Of a DNA stretch of 28,297 bases, positions 15,876 to 23,478 are shown in pieces. Origin of the DNA: JBLMYQ01 sp050258375 (GTDB lineage Bacteria; Bacillota; Clostridia; Acetivibrionales; UBA4821); the NCBI GenBank assembly GCA_050258375.1, contig JBLMYQ010000007.1:1-28297 (forward strand). The letters run 5' to 3'. Position 1 is the first letter of the stretch. Every line of letters begins with the position of its first letter. The notes beneath the pieces were generated by a model. That model was given only the letters and a program-made list of their open reading frames with translations. It did not search any database and was not told the DNA's origin. The position numbers were made by a program, and so were the translations under genes.

Positions 15876-15967
15876 CCTTTATGGCAACCTGGCAATCATA
15901 GTATTTCACCTTAGATCCAGAATTTTGCGCCCCAGCCTTTCGGAAGGTTTGCCTTTAGCATAAAGCC
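15876..15967 (-). promoter_or_regulatory. Cyclic-di-GMP-I (GEMM-I) riboswitch aptamer
   Basis: The minus-strand RNA has the GEMM-I hallmarks in order: AAAGGCAAACC, a stem capped by a GAAA tetraloop, GGGGCGCAAAA, UCUAAGG and CUAUGAUUGCC, then GGUUGCC closing the P1 helix with an outer CUUUAUG/CAUAAAG extension. Residues equivalent to Vc2 G20, A47 and C92 (ligand contacts) are kept. UCUAAG...UAUGA is an 11-nt tetraloop receptor with a compensating U-A pair. The tetraloop stem has two mismatches. It has a consensus promoter (16043-16071). Downstream lie only two hairpins, a possible 26-codon ORF and then the lipoprotein gene in antisense, so no regular target gene is visible. Confidence 0.9.
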
Positions 15968-16042
15968 TTTATTTATTTCTCCTTATACCCGAGGAAGTAA
16001 AGGCTCTGTAAAAATTATTCTACATTTTTACTCCCTATATTT

Positions 16043-16071
16043 ATTATACAACAGCCACGAAATATTATCAA
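16043..16071 (-). promoter_or_regulatory. Sigma-A promoter for the c-di-GMP riboswitch transcript
   Basis: On the minus strand TTGATA (16071-16066) and TATAAT (16048-16043) are separated by 17 nt. This is one of the best promoters in the window and starts transcription about 70 nt before the aptamer. Confidence 0.75.
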
Positions 16072-16190
16072 TATATTACAGCAGTATTACAAAAATATTT
16101 CACAAGGGTGAATTTTGTAAATTTAAAGAGTATTAATATTTGCCCTTTTATTGTTTTCAAATGCATTTTTATGTCAACAAGATTATTTAT

Positions 16191-16219
16191 TTGAATTTTT
16201 TCCTTTTGCGGTGTAAAAT
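16191..16219 (+). promoter_or_regulatory. Candidate sigma-A promoter for queD and the uracil-DNA glycosylase gene
   Basis: TTGAAT (16191-16196) and TAAAAT (16214-16219) are spaced by 17 nt, about 105 nt before the queD start. I looked for a preQ1 riboswitch in the leader and did not find one. Nothing else is recognisable between 16072 and 16190. Confidence 0.45.
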
Positions 16220-16324
16220 GTTTTTGAAAAATTGGCACTTCTTCGCTCCTGACGAAATTTATTGCTTCTTAACTGGCAGCTGGTTTTTGTCAACGGGTTA
16301 CTATTAGATAAGGAGGGCATAATA

Positions 16325-16702
16325 ATGGATAACAGAAAAATATTTATTACTAAATCCTTTACCTTTGACAGTGCACATAATCTTACAGGACATTCAGGCA
16401 GCTGCGAAAATCTTCATGGACATACCTACAGATTAGAAGTAACAGTTACCGGTCCGATTTCTGAACAAGGAATGGTTGTTGATTTTAAAGACCTTAAAGC
16501 TGTGGTTGAAAAAAATATTATTCAAAAACTTGATCATCAGTATCTTAACGAGGTAGTTCCTACAAGGACAACCTGTGAAAATATTTCTTTATGGATATGG
16601 AAGGAGCTTGAACCTTACACCGAGCTTCTCAACTGCAAGCTTCAAAAAATTACCCTTTACGAAACACCAGATTCAAGAATTGATATTGTATTGGAGAAAT
16701 AA
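16325..16702 (+). CDS. queD: 6-carboxy-5,6,7,8-tetrahydropterin synthase (QueD/PTPS family)
   Basis: The ATG at 16325 has a perfect AGGAGG 8 nt upstream; the frame is open 21 codons further up without such a site. The product is 125 residues, normal for QueD. Zinc ligands are H18 (SAHNL), H31 and H33 (LHGHTY). C27 is the catalytic cysteine position, and LDHQYLN supplies D70 and H71. TCENISLWIW and the C-terminal ETPDSRIDI segment also fit the family. QueD converts 7,8-dihydroneopterin triphosphate to 6-carboxy-tetrahydropterin, an early step to queuosine in tRNA. No other queuosine genes are nearby. It is followed after 2 nt by the uracil-DNA glycosylase gene, so the two form an operon. Confidence 0.93.
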   Translation: MDNRKIFITKSFTFDSAHNLTGHSGSCENLHGHTYRLEVTVTGPISEQGMVVDFKDLKAVVEKNIIQKLDHQYLNEVVPTRTTCENISLWIWKELEPYTELLNCKLQKITLYETPDSRIDIVLEK

Positions 16703-16704
16703 AA

Positions 16705-17262
16705 ATGTCTGAATGGGAGCAACTTATTAGCCAATGTGAAGCATGCCAAAAATGCAGCCTCTCTCAAACAAGAAAAAACGTTGTTGTCGGAGAGGGAAAT
16801 ATAAACGCTGAAATAATGTTCGTAGGCGAAGCCCCCGGAGCAGATGAGGATGCAACCGGAAGACCTTTTGTGGGAAAAGCTGGCAAGCTCCTTGATTTAG
16901 CCTTAAAATCGCTTGGCATAAACAGGGAAGATTGCTATATCGCTAACATCTGTAAATGCAGACCCGAGAACAATAGGATTCCCCATGATGACGAGGCATA
17001 CTCTTGCCTTCCATACCTTGAAAAGCAAATTTCAATGATTTCACCAAAGGTAATTATTTGCCTGGGCGCTACTCCTTTGAAATATATTATAGATAAAAAC
17101 GCTCAAATAACAAAAATCCGTGGACAATGGTTAACCAAAAACGGTCTTGTTTTTATGCCAACCTTTCATCCCGCTGCACTCTTAAGGGATGAAACTAAAA
17201 AGCTTCCCTTTTGGGAAGATTTGAAGGCTGTCAGAGATAAACTAAAATCAGCGGAGAATTAA
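16705..17262 (+). CDS. Family 4 uracil-DNA glycosylase (iron-sulfur)
   Basis: This 185-residue protein starts 2 nt after queD, with GGAG inside the end of queD as its ribosome binding site. Cysteines for the 4Fe-4S cluster are C14 and C17 near the N-terminus and C85 and C101 in the family pattern CRPENNR-x9-C. The active-site motif GEAPGADED (41-49) and the DNA-contacting HPAALLRD near residue 155 are present. Family 4 enzymes remove uracil from DNA to start base excision repair in the cytoplasm. A strong terminator follows at 17327. Confidence 0.92.
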   Translation: MSEWEQLISQCEACQKCSLSQTRKNVVVGEGNINAEIMFVGEAPGADEDATGRPFVGKAGKLLDLALKSLGINREDCYIANICKCRPENNRIPHDDEAYSCLPYLEKQISMISPKVIICLGATPLKYIIDKNAQITKIRGQWLTKNGLVFMPTFHPAALLRDETKKLPFWEDLKAVRDKLKSAEN

Positions 17263-17326
17263 ATCATTTCTCTGATTTTTCTAGATATTAACTAAAGATA
17301 TTTTATATTATAAAGAATAATACAAA

Positions 17327-17366
17327 AACCCCTCATTTCGTTTCAAGGAACAGAGGGGTTTTATAA
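17327..17366. terminator. Bidirectional rho-independent terminator
   Basis: AACCCCTC (17327-17334) and GAGGGGTT (17353-17360) pair exactly. T-rich tails exist on both strands (TTTATAAATT on plus, TTTTGTATT on minus), so it can end both the uracil-DNA glycosylase operon and the converging coat-protein operon. Confidence 0.85.
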
Positions 17367-17367
17367 A

Positions 17368-17643
17368 TTATATGGATGCTGTAATATTGCTTACCGCTTG
17401 CTGTGCCTGTGAGAGATCCTGTTGGTTTGCATTTGCAACTTGGTACCATCCTTTTTGGGACATTACATCAAAAAGCTGTTTTTGATTTTCAAGCGTTCTT
17501 TTCAATACATCCATGCAATCAGTCCTAAGCTGATTATTTGAACTTTCAAGGATAAGATTGGTTAATGACGTAGCGCTTAGCTTGTGATTTCCAAGCACTG
17601 CATTGGTAATTTCCTTATCCGACAAATTATAATTCCCTACCAT
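17368..17643 (-). CDS. CotF-family spore coat protein
   Basis: This 91-residue protein starts at an ATG with AAGGAGGA about 9 nt upstream. It matches the Coat F pattern: an N-terminal helix starting with LSDKEITNAVL, a second helix (SATSLTNLILESSN) and a third helix ending DVMSQKGWYQVANA, the GWY motif typical of CotF proteins, followed by a Gln/Ala-rich tail. CotF-family proteins are small helical components of the spore coat. It is the second gene of a two-gene unit, 15 nt after 17659-17856, and ends at a terminator. Expression in the mother cell during sporulation is expected from the family. Confidence 0.88.
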   Translation of the reverse strand: MVGNYNLSDKEITNAVLGNHKLSATSLTNLILESSNNQLRTDCMDVLKRTLENQKQLFDVMSQKGWYQVANANQQDLSQAQQAVSNITASI

Positions 17644-17658
17644 TTGTTCGCTTCCTCC

Positions 17659-17856
17659 TTATTGAAGATTTGGATTTGAGATGTATTTTGCTAGCATATG
17701 CAAATTATTACTATAATCTCTTGCAAACTTGTCCAGCATTGTTTTTATTTGCGGATCTGAGCATATCGCGTTTGAGCCGGACATAAAATTAATGCTGTTT
17801 TCCATCATTTTAATATTATCCTGCAGTAGCATAAGTTCCTTGTTAGTTAATGCCAT
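17659..17856 (-). CDS. Small CotF-like spore coat-associated protein
   Basis: The ATG at 17856 has GGGAGG 8 nt upstream; a frame extension to 17898 has no good site. The product is 65 residues: an N-terminal helix LTNKELMLLQDNIKMMENSI, a short SGSNAICSDP turn and a second helix DKFARDYSNNLHMLAKYI. This helix-turn-helix resembles half of a Coat F domain and is commonly seen next to a longer CotF gene. It probably pairs with the product of 17368-17643. No signal peptide is present. I saw no convincing sporulation-sigma promoter upstream. Confidence 0.75.
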   Translation of the reverse strand: MALTNKELMLLQDNIKMMENSINFMSGSNAICSDPQIKTMLDKFARDYSNNLHMLAKYISNPNLQ

Positions 17857-17987
17857 ATAAGTTCCTCCCTTTAAAATATTCTTTAGTATTATTTGCATTA
17901 AAATAAAATATATTCATATTTTCAAATATAGAGTGAATTTTTAATTATTTGGTATATAATTATGCTAAAAAGCTTGGAGGCATTTCT

Positions 17988-19106
17988 ATGGTTTCATCAA
18001 AAGCAAATAGACCATCAAAGCTTTATGTTGACTTAAAAGCAATAGCACACAATCTTAATGAAGTACGCATGCTTCTTTCTCCTAAAACAGATATAATGAC
18101 TGTAATTAAGGCTTCCGCTTATGGCGGTGGCTCTTTAGAAATAGCAAAAGCTCTTGCGCAAAACGGCATTAAAAGGTTTGCGGTTGCAATTCCTGAAGAA
18201 GGGGCTGCTCTAAGAAACAGCGGGATAAATAAGCCTATTCTTGTTCTTACTCCCCCCATGCTTTCTGATTTACAAACCATAGTAGATTATGATCTGATTC
18301 CTTCAATTCCTGATATTGAAACCGCAAAAAAGCTTGATGAGCTTTGTAGTATAAATAATAAAAAAATTAAAACACACATTGAAATAGATACAGGAATGGG
18401 AAGAACCGGAATTCAACCCCAAGAAGCAATTTGTCTGACAAGAGAAATTCAAAATCTCCCCCATCTTGAGGTTGAAGGTTTATTTTCTCATTTTTCCAGT
18501 GCTGAATCGGATGCTGATTACACAAAAAAGCAGATTACTGTTTTCGAAGAAACATTAAATGAATTAAAAAGCTTTGGTATAAACATTCCTATAAGGCATG
18601 TATGTAATAGTGCAGGTATTACTTTATATCCTGAGGCACATTATGAATTTGTGCGATTAGGACTTATGCTTTATGGTTATTATCCCGATAAAAGCCTTAG
18701 TAAAAAAATTTCATTAAAGCCAAGTCTTACCCTGAAAACAGATATAATTCATATTAAGGAGGTTCCGCCTCAAACCTCAATTAGCTATAACCAAACCTTT
18801 ATTACCAACCGGACCTCCCGCATTGCAACTTTGCCAATCGGTTATGCAGATGGGTTGAAGCGTTCCTTATCGAATAAAGGCTCTATTCTTGTGAATGGTC
18901 AAAGAGCTCCTGTAATAGGACGTATTTGCATGGACTTAACCATGATTGACGTAACAGATATTACAAATGTTAAAAAAGGAGACCAAGCAGTTATTTTTGA
19001 TAATACAAATATAACCGTGGAGGAAATTGCTGATTTGTGTGGAACCATAAATTATGAAATCATATCAACAATTAGTCCTCGGATTCCTAGAGTATATATG
19101 GAATAA
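17988..19106 (+). CDS. alr: Alanine racemase-family PLP enzyme with atypical active-site motifs
   Basis: I choose the ATG at 17988 (GGAGG 7 nt upstream); the product is 372 residues, the normal length. The N-terminal TIM barrel has the PLP lysine K41 in VIKASAYGGG, IEIDTGMGRTG, HFSSAES, NSAGI and RLGLMLYG. The C-terminal beta domain has ISYNQTF with the opposite catalytic Tyr, GYADG and RICMDLTMIDV. Canonical enzymes read KADAYGHG, SYGxT and CMDQ; here Asp is Ser, His is Gly, Gly is Asn and Gln is Leu. It interconverts L- and D-alanine for peptidoglycan if typical, but the changes leave room for another amino acid or a spore-specific racemase. A TATAAT at 17955-17960 may be its promoter. A gene of this length with intact core residues is not a pseudogene. 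Confidence 0.85.
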   Translation: MVSSKANRPSKLYVDLKAIAHNLNEVRMLLSPKTDIMTVIKASAYGGGSLEIAKALAQNGIKRFAVAIPEEGAALRNSGINKPILVLTPPMLSDLQTIVDYDLIPSIPDIETAKKLDELCSINNKKIKTHIEIDTGMGRTGIQPQEAICLTREIQNLPHLEVEGLFSHFSSAESDADYTKKQITVFEETLNELKSFGINIPIRHVCNSAGITLYPEAHYEFVRLGLMLYGYYPDKSLSKKISLKPSLTLKTDIIHIKEVPPQTSISYNQTFITNRTSRIATLPIGYADGLKRSLSNKGSILVNGQRAPVIGRICMDLTMIDVTDITNVKKGDQAVIFDNTNITVEEIADLCGTINYEIISTISPRIPRVYME

Positions 19107-19373
19107 AGATAAAATTTTTTAAACTTTTTTTAAAAAATGTTTTCCTTTTTGGTTTTTTTATTATAAAATATTAAGAAGTATATGGCTATTTGATATGTAG
19201 GCTTGGATATGTTAAACAAATTTATATTTATAAAATATTCCTAATATTCTAATATATTTTTAAAAATATGATATAATTAAAAAACTTGCAAATACTAAAA
19301 TAATCTAAGCTTAATTAAAATACTTGTCTGACTGCTTTAAAAACTTACAAACGGGCATCAAGGAGTAGTAACT

Positions 19374-21053
19374 ATGGAATATAAACCAAACAATCCTTTG
19401 ATTGTACAAAGTGATAGAACAATAATGGCAGAAGTAAAAAATGATCTCTATGAAGAAGCTAGGGATTCAATTTCGCGTTTTTCGGAAATTATTAAAAGCC
19501 CCGAGTATATTCATACTTACAGAATAACTCCTCTTTCTCTATGGAATGCTGCTGCAAGCGGTATGAAAGCAGAGGATATGCTTGTTTCTCTTGAGAAATA
19601 CGGAAAATATGCTTTGCCTGACAATATAAAAAAAGATATACTCGATTATGTTGGCCGTTATGGTAAAGTAAAGCTGCTTAAAGAAAATGATGAATTGGTT
19701 CTTAAAGCAGATGATCAGCTTCTTATTACCGAAATAGAGCATAATAAAAAACTGCAGCAATATCTTAAAGCAAGAATTGATGCTAATACAATAGCAATAA
19801 ACGCAGATATGCGTGGTCATATAAAACATGCATTGTTAAAGGTTGGCTACCCTGTAGAGGACCTTGCAGGCTATATTGATGGTACCTTTCTGGATGTACA
19901 GCTTAGAGAAATCTCAACCAAGGGTTCTCCCTTCAGTCTTAGAAAATATCAAAAAGAAGCTGTTGATATTTTCTACGCCGGGGGATCGTCTTCCGGCGGA
20001 AGCGGTGTTATTGTTTTCCCATGTGGCGCAGGAAAAACAATCGTTGGCATGGGTACAATGGAACGCCTTAAATGCCAGACTCTTATTCTTACAACCAACA
20101 TAACCGCTGTTCGCCAATGGAAGGATGAGCTTATTAATAAAACTTGTCTAACTGAAGATGATATCGGTGAATATACTGGCGAAATTAAGGAAATAAAGCC
20201 TGTAACAATTTCTACTTATCAAATATTGACCCACAGAAAAGGAAAGAATGTGGATTTTCCTCACTTTAAGCTTTTCAAATCCATGAACTGGGGTCTTATA
20301 ATATATGATGAGGTTCATTTGCTTCCAGATCCTGTATTCAGAGTAACGGCAGAGATTCAGGCAATGAGAAGGCTTGGGCTTACAGCAACCCTCGTAAGGG
20401 AAGATGGTTTGGAAGAAGATGTGTTTAGCTTGATTGGTCCTAAAAAATATGATGTGCCATGGAAAGATCTTGAAAGACAAGGGTGGATTGCAACTGCATC
20501 ATGCACTGAAATCAGAGTACCCATGGAAGGACATCAAAGGGTTGAATATGCTATGAGTACTTCAAAAGAACAATTTAGAATTGCTTCTGAAAATAATAAT
20601 AAATATGATGCTATAGAAAAAATACTTAAAATGCATTCTGAAGATAATGTATTAATTATCGGACAATATATAAATCAACTGGAAATGCTCGTTGATAAAG
20701 TAAAAGCACCAATTATAACCGGTAAAACACCTAATACAGAAAGAATTCATCTGTACGAGCAATTTAAATCCGGCAAGATTAAGCGCTTGATAGTATCAAA
20801 GGTAGCAAACTTTGCTATTGATCTCCCTGATGCAAATGTTGCCATACAGGTTTCAGGTACTTTTGGATCGAGGCAGGAAGAAGCTCAAAGGCTTGGGCGT
20901 ATCCTAAGGCCAAAAAGCGATCAGAGTCAGGCTCATTTTTACTCTATTGTGACCAAAGAAACAAAGGATGAAGAATACGCAGCAAACAGACAGCTCTTTT
21001 TAACAGAGCAGGGCTACAAGTATAGAATTATCGATGCGGAGGAATTAAACTAA
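19374..21053 (+). CDS. Bacterial XPB-type DNA helicase (SF2)
   Basis: This 559-residue protein starts at an ATG with AAGGAG 8 nt upstream. Residues 1-180 match the N-terminal Helicase_C_3-like/damage-recognition region of XPB-type proteins. Helicase motifs follow: FSLRKYQKEAV (Q-like), FPCGAGKT (Walker A, K221), STYQ, DEVH (312-315), LTATLVRED with the XPB-specific RED motif at 342-344, and EEAQRLGRILRPK (motif VI). XPB is a 3'-5' translocase that opens DNA in repair and transcription; bacterial forms are sporadic. The stop overlaps the start of the next gene (TAATG). The 267-nt region before it is AT-rich; it holds only a weak A/T-only hairpin near 19125-19150 and no clear -35/-10 pair. Confidence 0.92.
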   Translation: MEYKPNNPLIVQSDRTIMAEVKNDLYEEARDSISRFSEIIKSPEYIHTYRITPLSLWNAAASGMKAEDMLVSLEKYGKYALPDNIKKDILDYVGRYGKVKLLKENDELVLKADDQLLITEIEHNKKLQQYLKARIDANTIAINADMRGHIKHALLKVGYPVEDLAGYIDGTFLDVQLREISTKGSPFSLRKYQKEAVDIFYAGGSSSGGSGVIVFPCGAGKTIVGMGTMERLKCQTLILTTNITAVRQWKDELINKTCLTEDDIGEYTGEIKEIKPVTISTYQILTHRKGKNVDFPHFKLFKSMNWGLIIYDEVHLLPDPVFRVTAEIQAMRRLGLTATLVREDGLEEDVFSLIGPKKYDVPWKDLERQGWIATASCTEIRVPMEGHQRVEYAMSTSKEQFRIASENNNKYDAIEKILKMHSEDNVLIIGQYINQLEMLVDKVKAPIITGKTPNTERIHLYEQFKSGKIKRLIVSKVANFAIDLPDANVAIQVSGTFGSRQEEAQRLGRILRPKSDQSQAHFYSIVTKETKDEEYAANRQLFLTEQGYKYRIIDAEELN

Positions 21054-23056
21054 TGAACTATAAGGAATACATTGAAGGATTAAATCTTGAAAGTCTAAAG
21101 ATTTTGGTGGATTCCCATGGTATTGATTATCTCAATACCCCGGATTGGAATGGGGATGAATTGAGTACCCTCAAAAAAGCATTGTCGAAGACCTTTACAA
21201 AGGCAGGTTATGTAGAAGATATGCTGGCTCAGCTTGATGAGCATCAGAAAAATATAATAAGAATAATTTTCTTCTCTGATGAAGCCGTAGATCAGGACAG
21301 TGTTATCAGAAAATTTAATAACCTTTATGGGAAGGATTATAACCCAAGGAATATCATCGACTCGCTTTGGCGCATGGGTTTAGTAATTAAGTTTGAAATG
21401 TATTATCGTAACAGACCTTATATCGCTCTCGTTGATGATGTAAGATTGATTGCTTCACGATTTGTTGTTCAGGAGCTTTTAGGAGAATGGGCAGGGGGAG
21501 ACCTTGACGTTTATGTAAACAGCAACCCTTTTGAACTTGCTCAGGATATATATGTGTTTCTTTCGTATATTAACAATAATGAAACAAAGCTAACTGCAAA
21601 AAACGTGATTTTTAGAAAATCCGCCCAAAAAATTGAAGAGCTTTTTATTGAAAAATCAGAATATATGGATGAACCCGAAACTGAATATTCGGAGAGATTT
21701 AATTTTATAAATAACTTCCTATATATGATTGATATGATTACTTATAACGAAGGTAATGTATATTTAAATCATGCAAAAAATGATTCCTGGCTTAACATTA
21801 AATTAATGGATAAAGTAAAGGTTGTTTCCGGCTTCCTTGAAACTTATTACCTGGGTAATAAAAGAGAAATAACTGATGCAGTAAACAAAATAAAGCTTAT
21901 ATTGTTAAATACTTATGATACTCCGATAAGCATAATCAGCTTTGAAGCAATAATTGAAAAGTATCATGCAGATATGAATTTCAACTACCTACGCAGTAAT
22001 TTCAAGAAAATACTGAATCATCTTGTTTTAATTGGCATGGTAGAATTTATGACTGATTCAGAGAATAATATGTTCTTTAGATTGAATAAATACGGTTGGG
22101 CCTTCTATTCAAACAGAACTGAGATTATTAATGAGGAAGAAGAAAATCATTTTTACATTCAGCCAAACTTTGAGATAATAGCAACAGTAAATCTTAATCC
22201 TGTCCTCAGATGGGAGCTTGATAGATTTTGTGATATTGGAAAAATTGAAAAAACTATTCATTACTGGATTACAAAGACTTCTATCCATCGCGCATTAAGC
22301 AATGAAAAGAATATTGATGATTTATTATCATTCTTAAAAGCCCATAGTAAAAGCGGTGTTCCTCAAAACGTTGAATACACTTTAAAGGAATGGTCTGCAA
22401 GTTATGGAAATGTATATCTCGTTGATATGCTTCTCCTCAGATGCAGAACCCCTGAATTGGCAGCCGAAATTTCATCAATTCAGTCTATGTCAGAAAACAT
22501 TATTGGAAAAGTAACTGATAAAGACCTTATTTTGAAAAAAACCTTTGGAGATGATGCATTAGACATTTTAGTCAAAAAAGGATATATTGCCAAACCTCAA
22601 ATTTCTGAACCCGACGTTTCTTTTGCAGCATCCAAGAAAGAGCATTTATCCATTCTTGATGAAATATTTGGGCAAGACAATAATCAAGACGGTATTGATT
22701 TAAGCCAATTTAATATTGACCCAAGATACCTTGATAAAAATGCCCACTATAAGAAAACAATAATGGACTTAAAGCCTCCTGCAAAAGGTGAAACTGCAAA
22801 GCCTTCTGCTTCCAAAGTATACAGCCCTTCGACTTACCAGGCTAAGGAAATCCTTGAAAAGGCAATGAGCCAAAAGAAACCTGTTTTGATAGACTACTAT
22901 CAACCAAAAACAGATTCAAGTAAAAAAATACGTATAGAACCACTTAAAATTGAAAAGGCTGAAAAAGGCTGGATGGTATACGCAAGCAGTAATAATCAAA
23001 ACTTAATATTCGACATGAATAAAATTCAAAGCATAGAATTTACAAATTTAAATTAA
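21053..23056 (+). CDS. Helicase_C_3-domain protein, partner of the XPB helicase, with WYL-like C-terminus
   Basis: This 667-residue protein starts with an ATG that overlaps the helicase stop by one base, implying coupled translation. Residues 1-130 are helical and winged-helix-like (LDEHQKNIIRIIFF, IIDSLWRMGLVIKF). Residues 360-490 carry the Helicase_C_3 pattern: FYIQPNFEIIATVNL, a KTIHYWITKTSIHRAL stretch, SGVPQNVEYTLKEWSASYGNVYLVD. Residues 600-667 resemble a WYL-like fold (VLIDYYQPKT...KIRIEPLKIEKAEKGWMVYAS). The layout resembles the helicase-associated proteins seen with bacterial XPB in actinobacteria. It is not the Bax1 nuclease of archaea. The likely role is DNA binding or regulation of the helicase, with no nuclease motif seen. 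Its stop codon is inside the 59-bp palindrome. Confidence 0.8.
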   Translation: MNYKEYIEGLNLESLKILVDSHGIDYLNTPDWNGDELSTLKKALSKTFTKAGYVEDMLAQLDEHQKNIIRIIFFSDEAVDQDSVIRKFNNLYGKDYNPRNIIDSLWRMGLVIKFEMYYRNRPYIALVDDVRLIASRFVVQELLGEWAGGDLDVYVNSNPFELAQDIYVFLSYINNNETKLTAKNVIFRKSAQKIEELFIEKSEYMDEPETEYSERFNFINNFLYMIDMITYNEGNVYLNHAKNDSWLNIKLMDKVKVVSGFLETYYLGNKREITDAVNKIKLILLNTYDTPISIISFEAIIEKYHADMNFNYLRSNFKKILNHLVLIGMVEFMTDSENNMFFRLNKYGWAFYSNRTEIINEEEENHFYIQPNFEIIATVNLNPVLRWELDRFCDIGKIEKTIHYWITKTSIHRALSNEKNIDDLLSFLKAHSKSGVPQNVEYTLKEWSASYGNVYLVDMLLLRCRTPELAAEISSIQSMSENIIGKVTDKDLILKKTFGDDALDILVKKGYIAKPQISEPDVSFAASKKEHLSILDEIFGQDNNQDGIDLSQFNIDPRYLDKNAHYKKTIMDLKPPAKGETAKPSASKVYSPSTYQAKEILEKAMSQKKPVLIDYYQPKTDSSKKIRIEPLKIEKAEKGWMVYASSNNQNLIFDMNKIQSIEFTNLN

Positions 23057-23110
23057 TATAGCATAAAAATAAACCGAAGAGTCTTCGGTTTATTTTTATG
23101 CTATATTAAT
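23052..23110. terminator. 59-bp perfect palindrome acting as bidirectional terminator
   Basis: Two 29-nt arms (23052-23080 and 23082-23110) are exact inverse copies around a single central G. The core AAACCGAAGA/TCTTCGGTTT is GC-bearing, with A-tract/T-tract flanks on both sides, which is ideal for termination in both directions. The stop codons of both convergent genes (23054-23056 and 23106-23108) lie inside the arms. Confidence 0.92.
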
Positions 23111-23309
23111 GAGTAATTCCCGTACTTGATGTCATTTCCTTTAATCTGTCTCTATCTACCGGCTTGGATTCCAGCATATCTTGGACAGAGCCATTGTAAA
23201 CAAGCCAAGAACCGTTTTCATAAACCAAAGCCGGATTGTTTGAATACATAGGTCTTAAATCCAGAATCCTTCCGTCAGGCAGAACTGTAAATTCAACCTT
23301 GTCGTACAT
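23106..23309 (-). CDS. Small protein of unknown function
   Basis: I place the start at the ATG at 23309, which has GGAG 9 nt upstream; the ATG at 23318 is directly next to that site and too close. The product is 67 residues and begins MYDKVEFTVLPDGRILDLRPMY. Two beta-strand-like halves (EFTVLPDGRILDL and ALVYENGSWLVYNGSV) are followed by a helix with ESKPVDRDRLKEM. No signal peptide or membrane segment is seen. I do not recognise the family. It converges with the XPB-partner gene and its stop is inside the shared palindrome, which would end both transcripts. Confidence 0.7.
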   Translation of the reverse strand: MYDKVEFTVLPDGRILDLRPMYSNNPALVYENGSWLVYNGSVQDMLESKPVDRDRLKEMTSSTGITH

Positions 23310-23389
23310 AAGACTCATCTCCTCTTTTCTTAGGCTAAGTTATATATATATCGTCAATAATATTGATACGATTATATCATAATTTTTTT

Positions 23390-23418
23390 TTCACTACAAT
23401 TCTTGTTTATGATATAAT
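23390..23418 (+). promoter_or_regulatory. Candidate promoter for the dnaD/dnaI operon
   Basis: TATAAT (23413-23418) is a perfect -10. TTCACT at 23390-23395 gives 17-nt spacing but is a weak -35. It lies about 60 nt before the dnaD-like start. Confidence 0.4.
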
Positions 23419-23478
23419 AAAATTCACTATAAAAAGCAATCTTACTTTTTATCATTTTCTTTTGGGAAGGAATCTTTT

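Noticed and set aside
16220..16320. Possible preQ1 riboswitch in the queD leader
   Set aside because: No preQ1-I stem-loop with the A-rich tail before the ribosome binding site, nor a preQ1-II layout, could be found.
17857..17935. Possible sigma-G or sigma-K promoter for the coat genes
   Set aside because: TGAATA and an AATACTA-like -10 are present but the spacing is about 20 nt rather than 17-18, so support is too weak.
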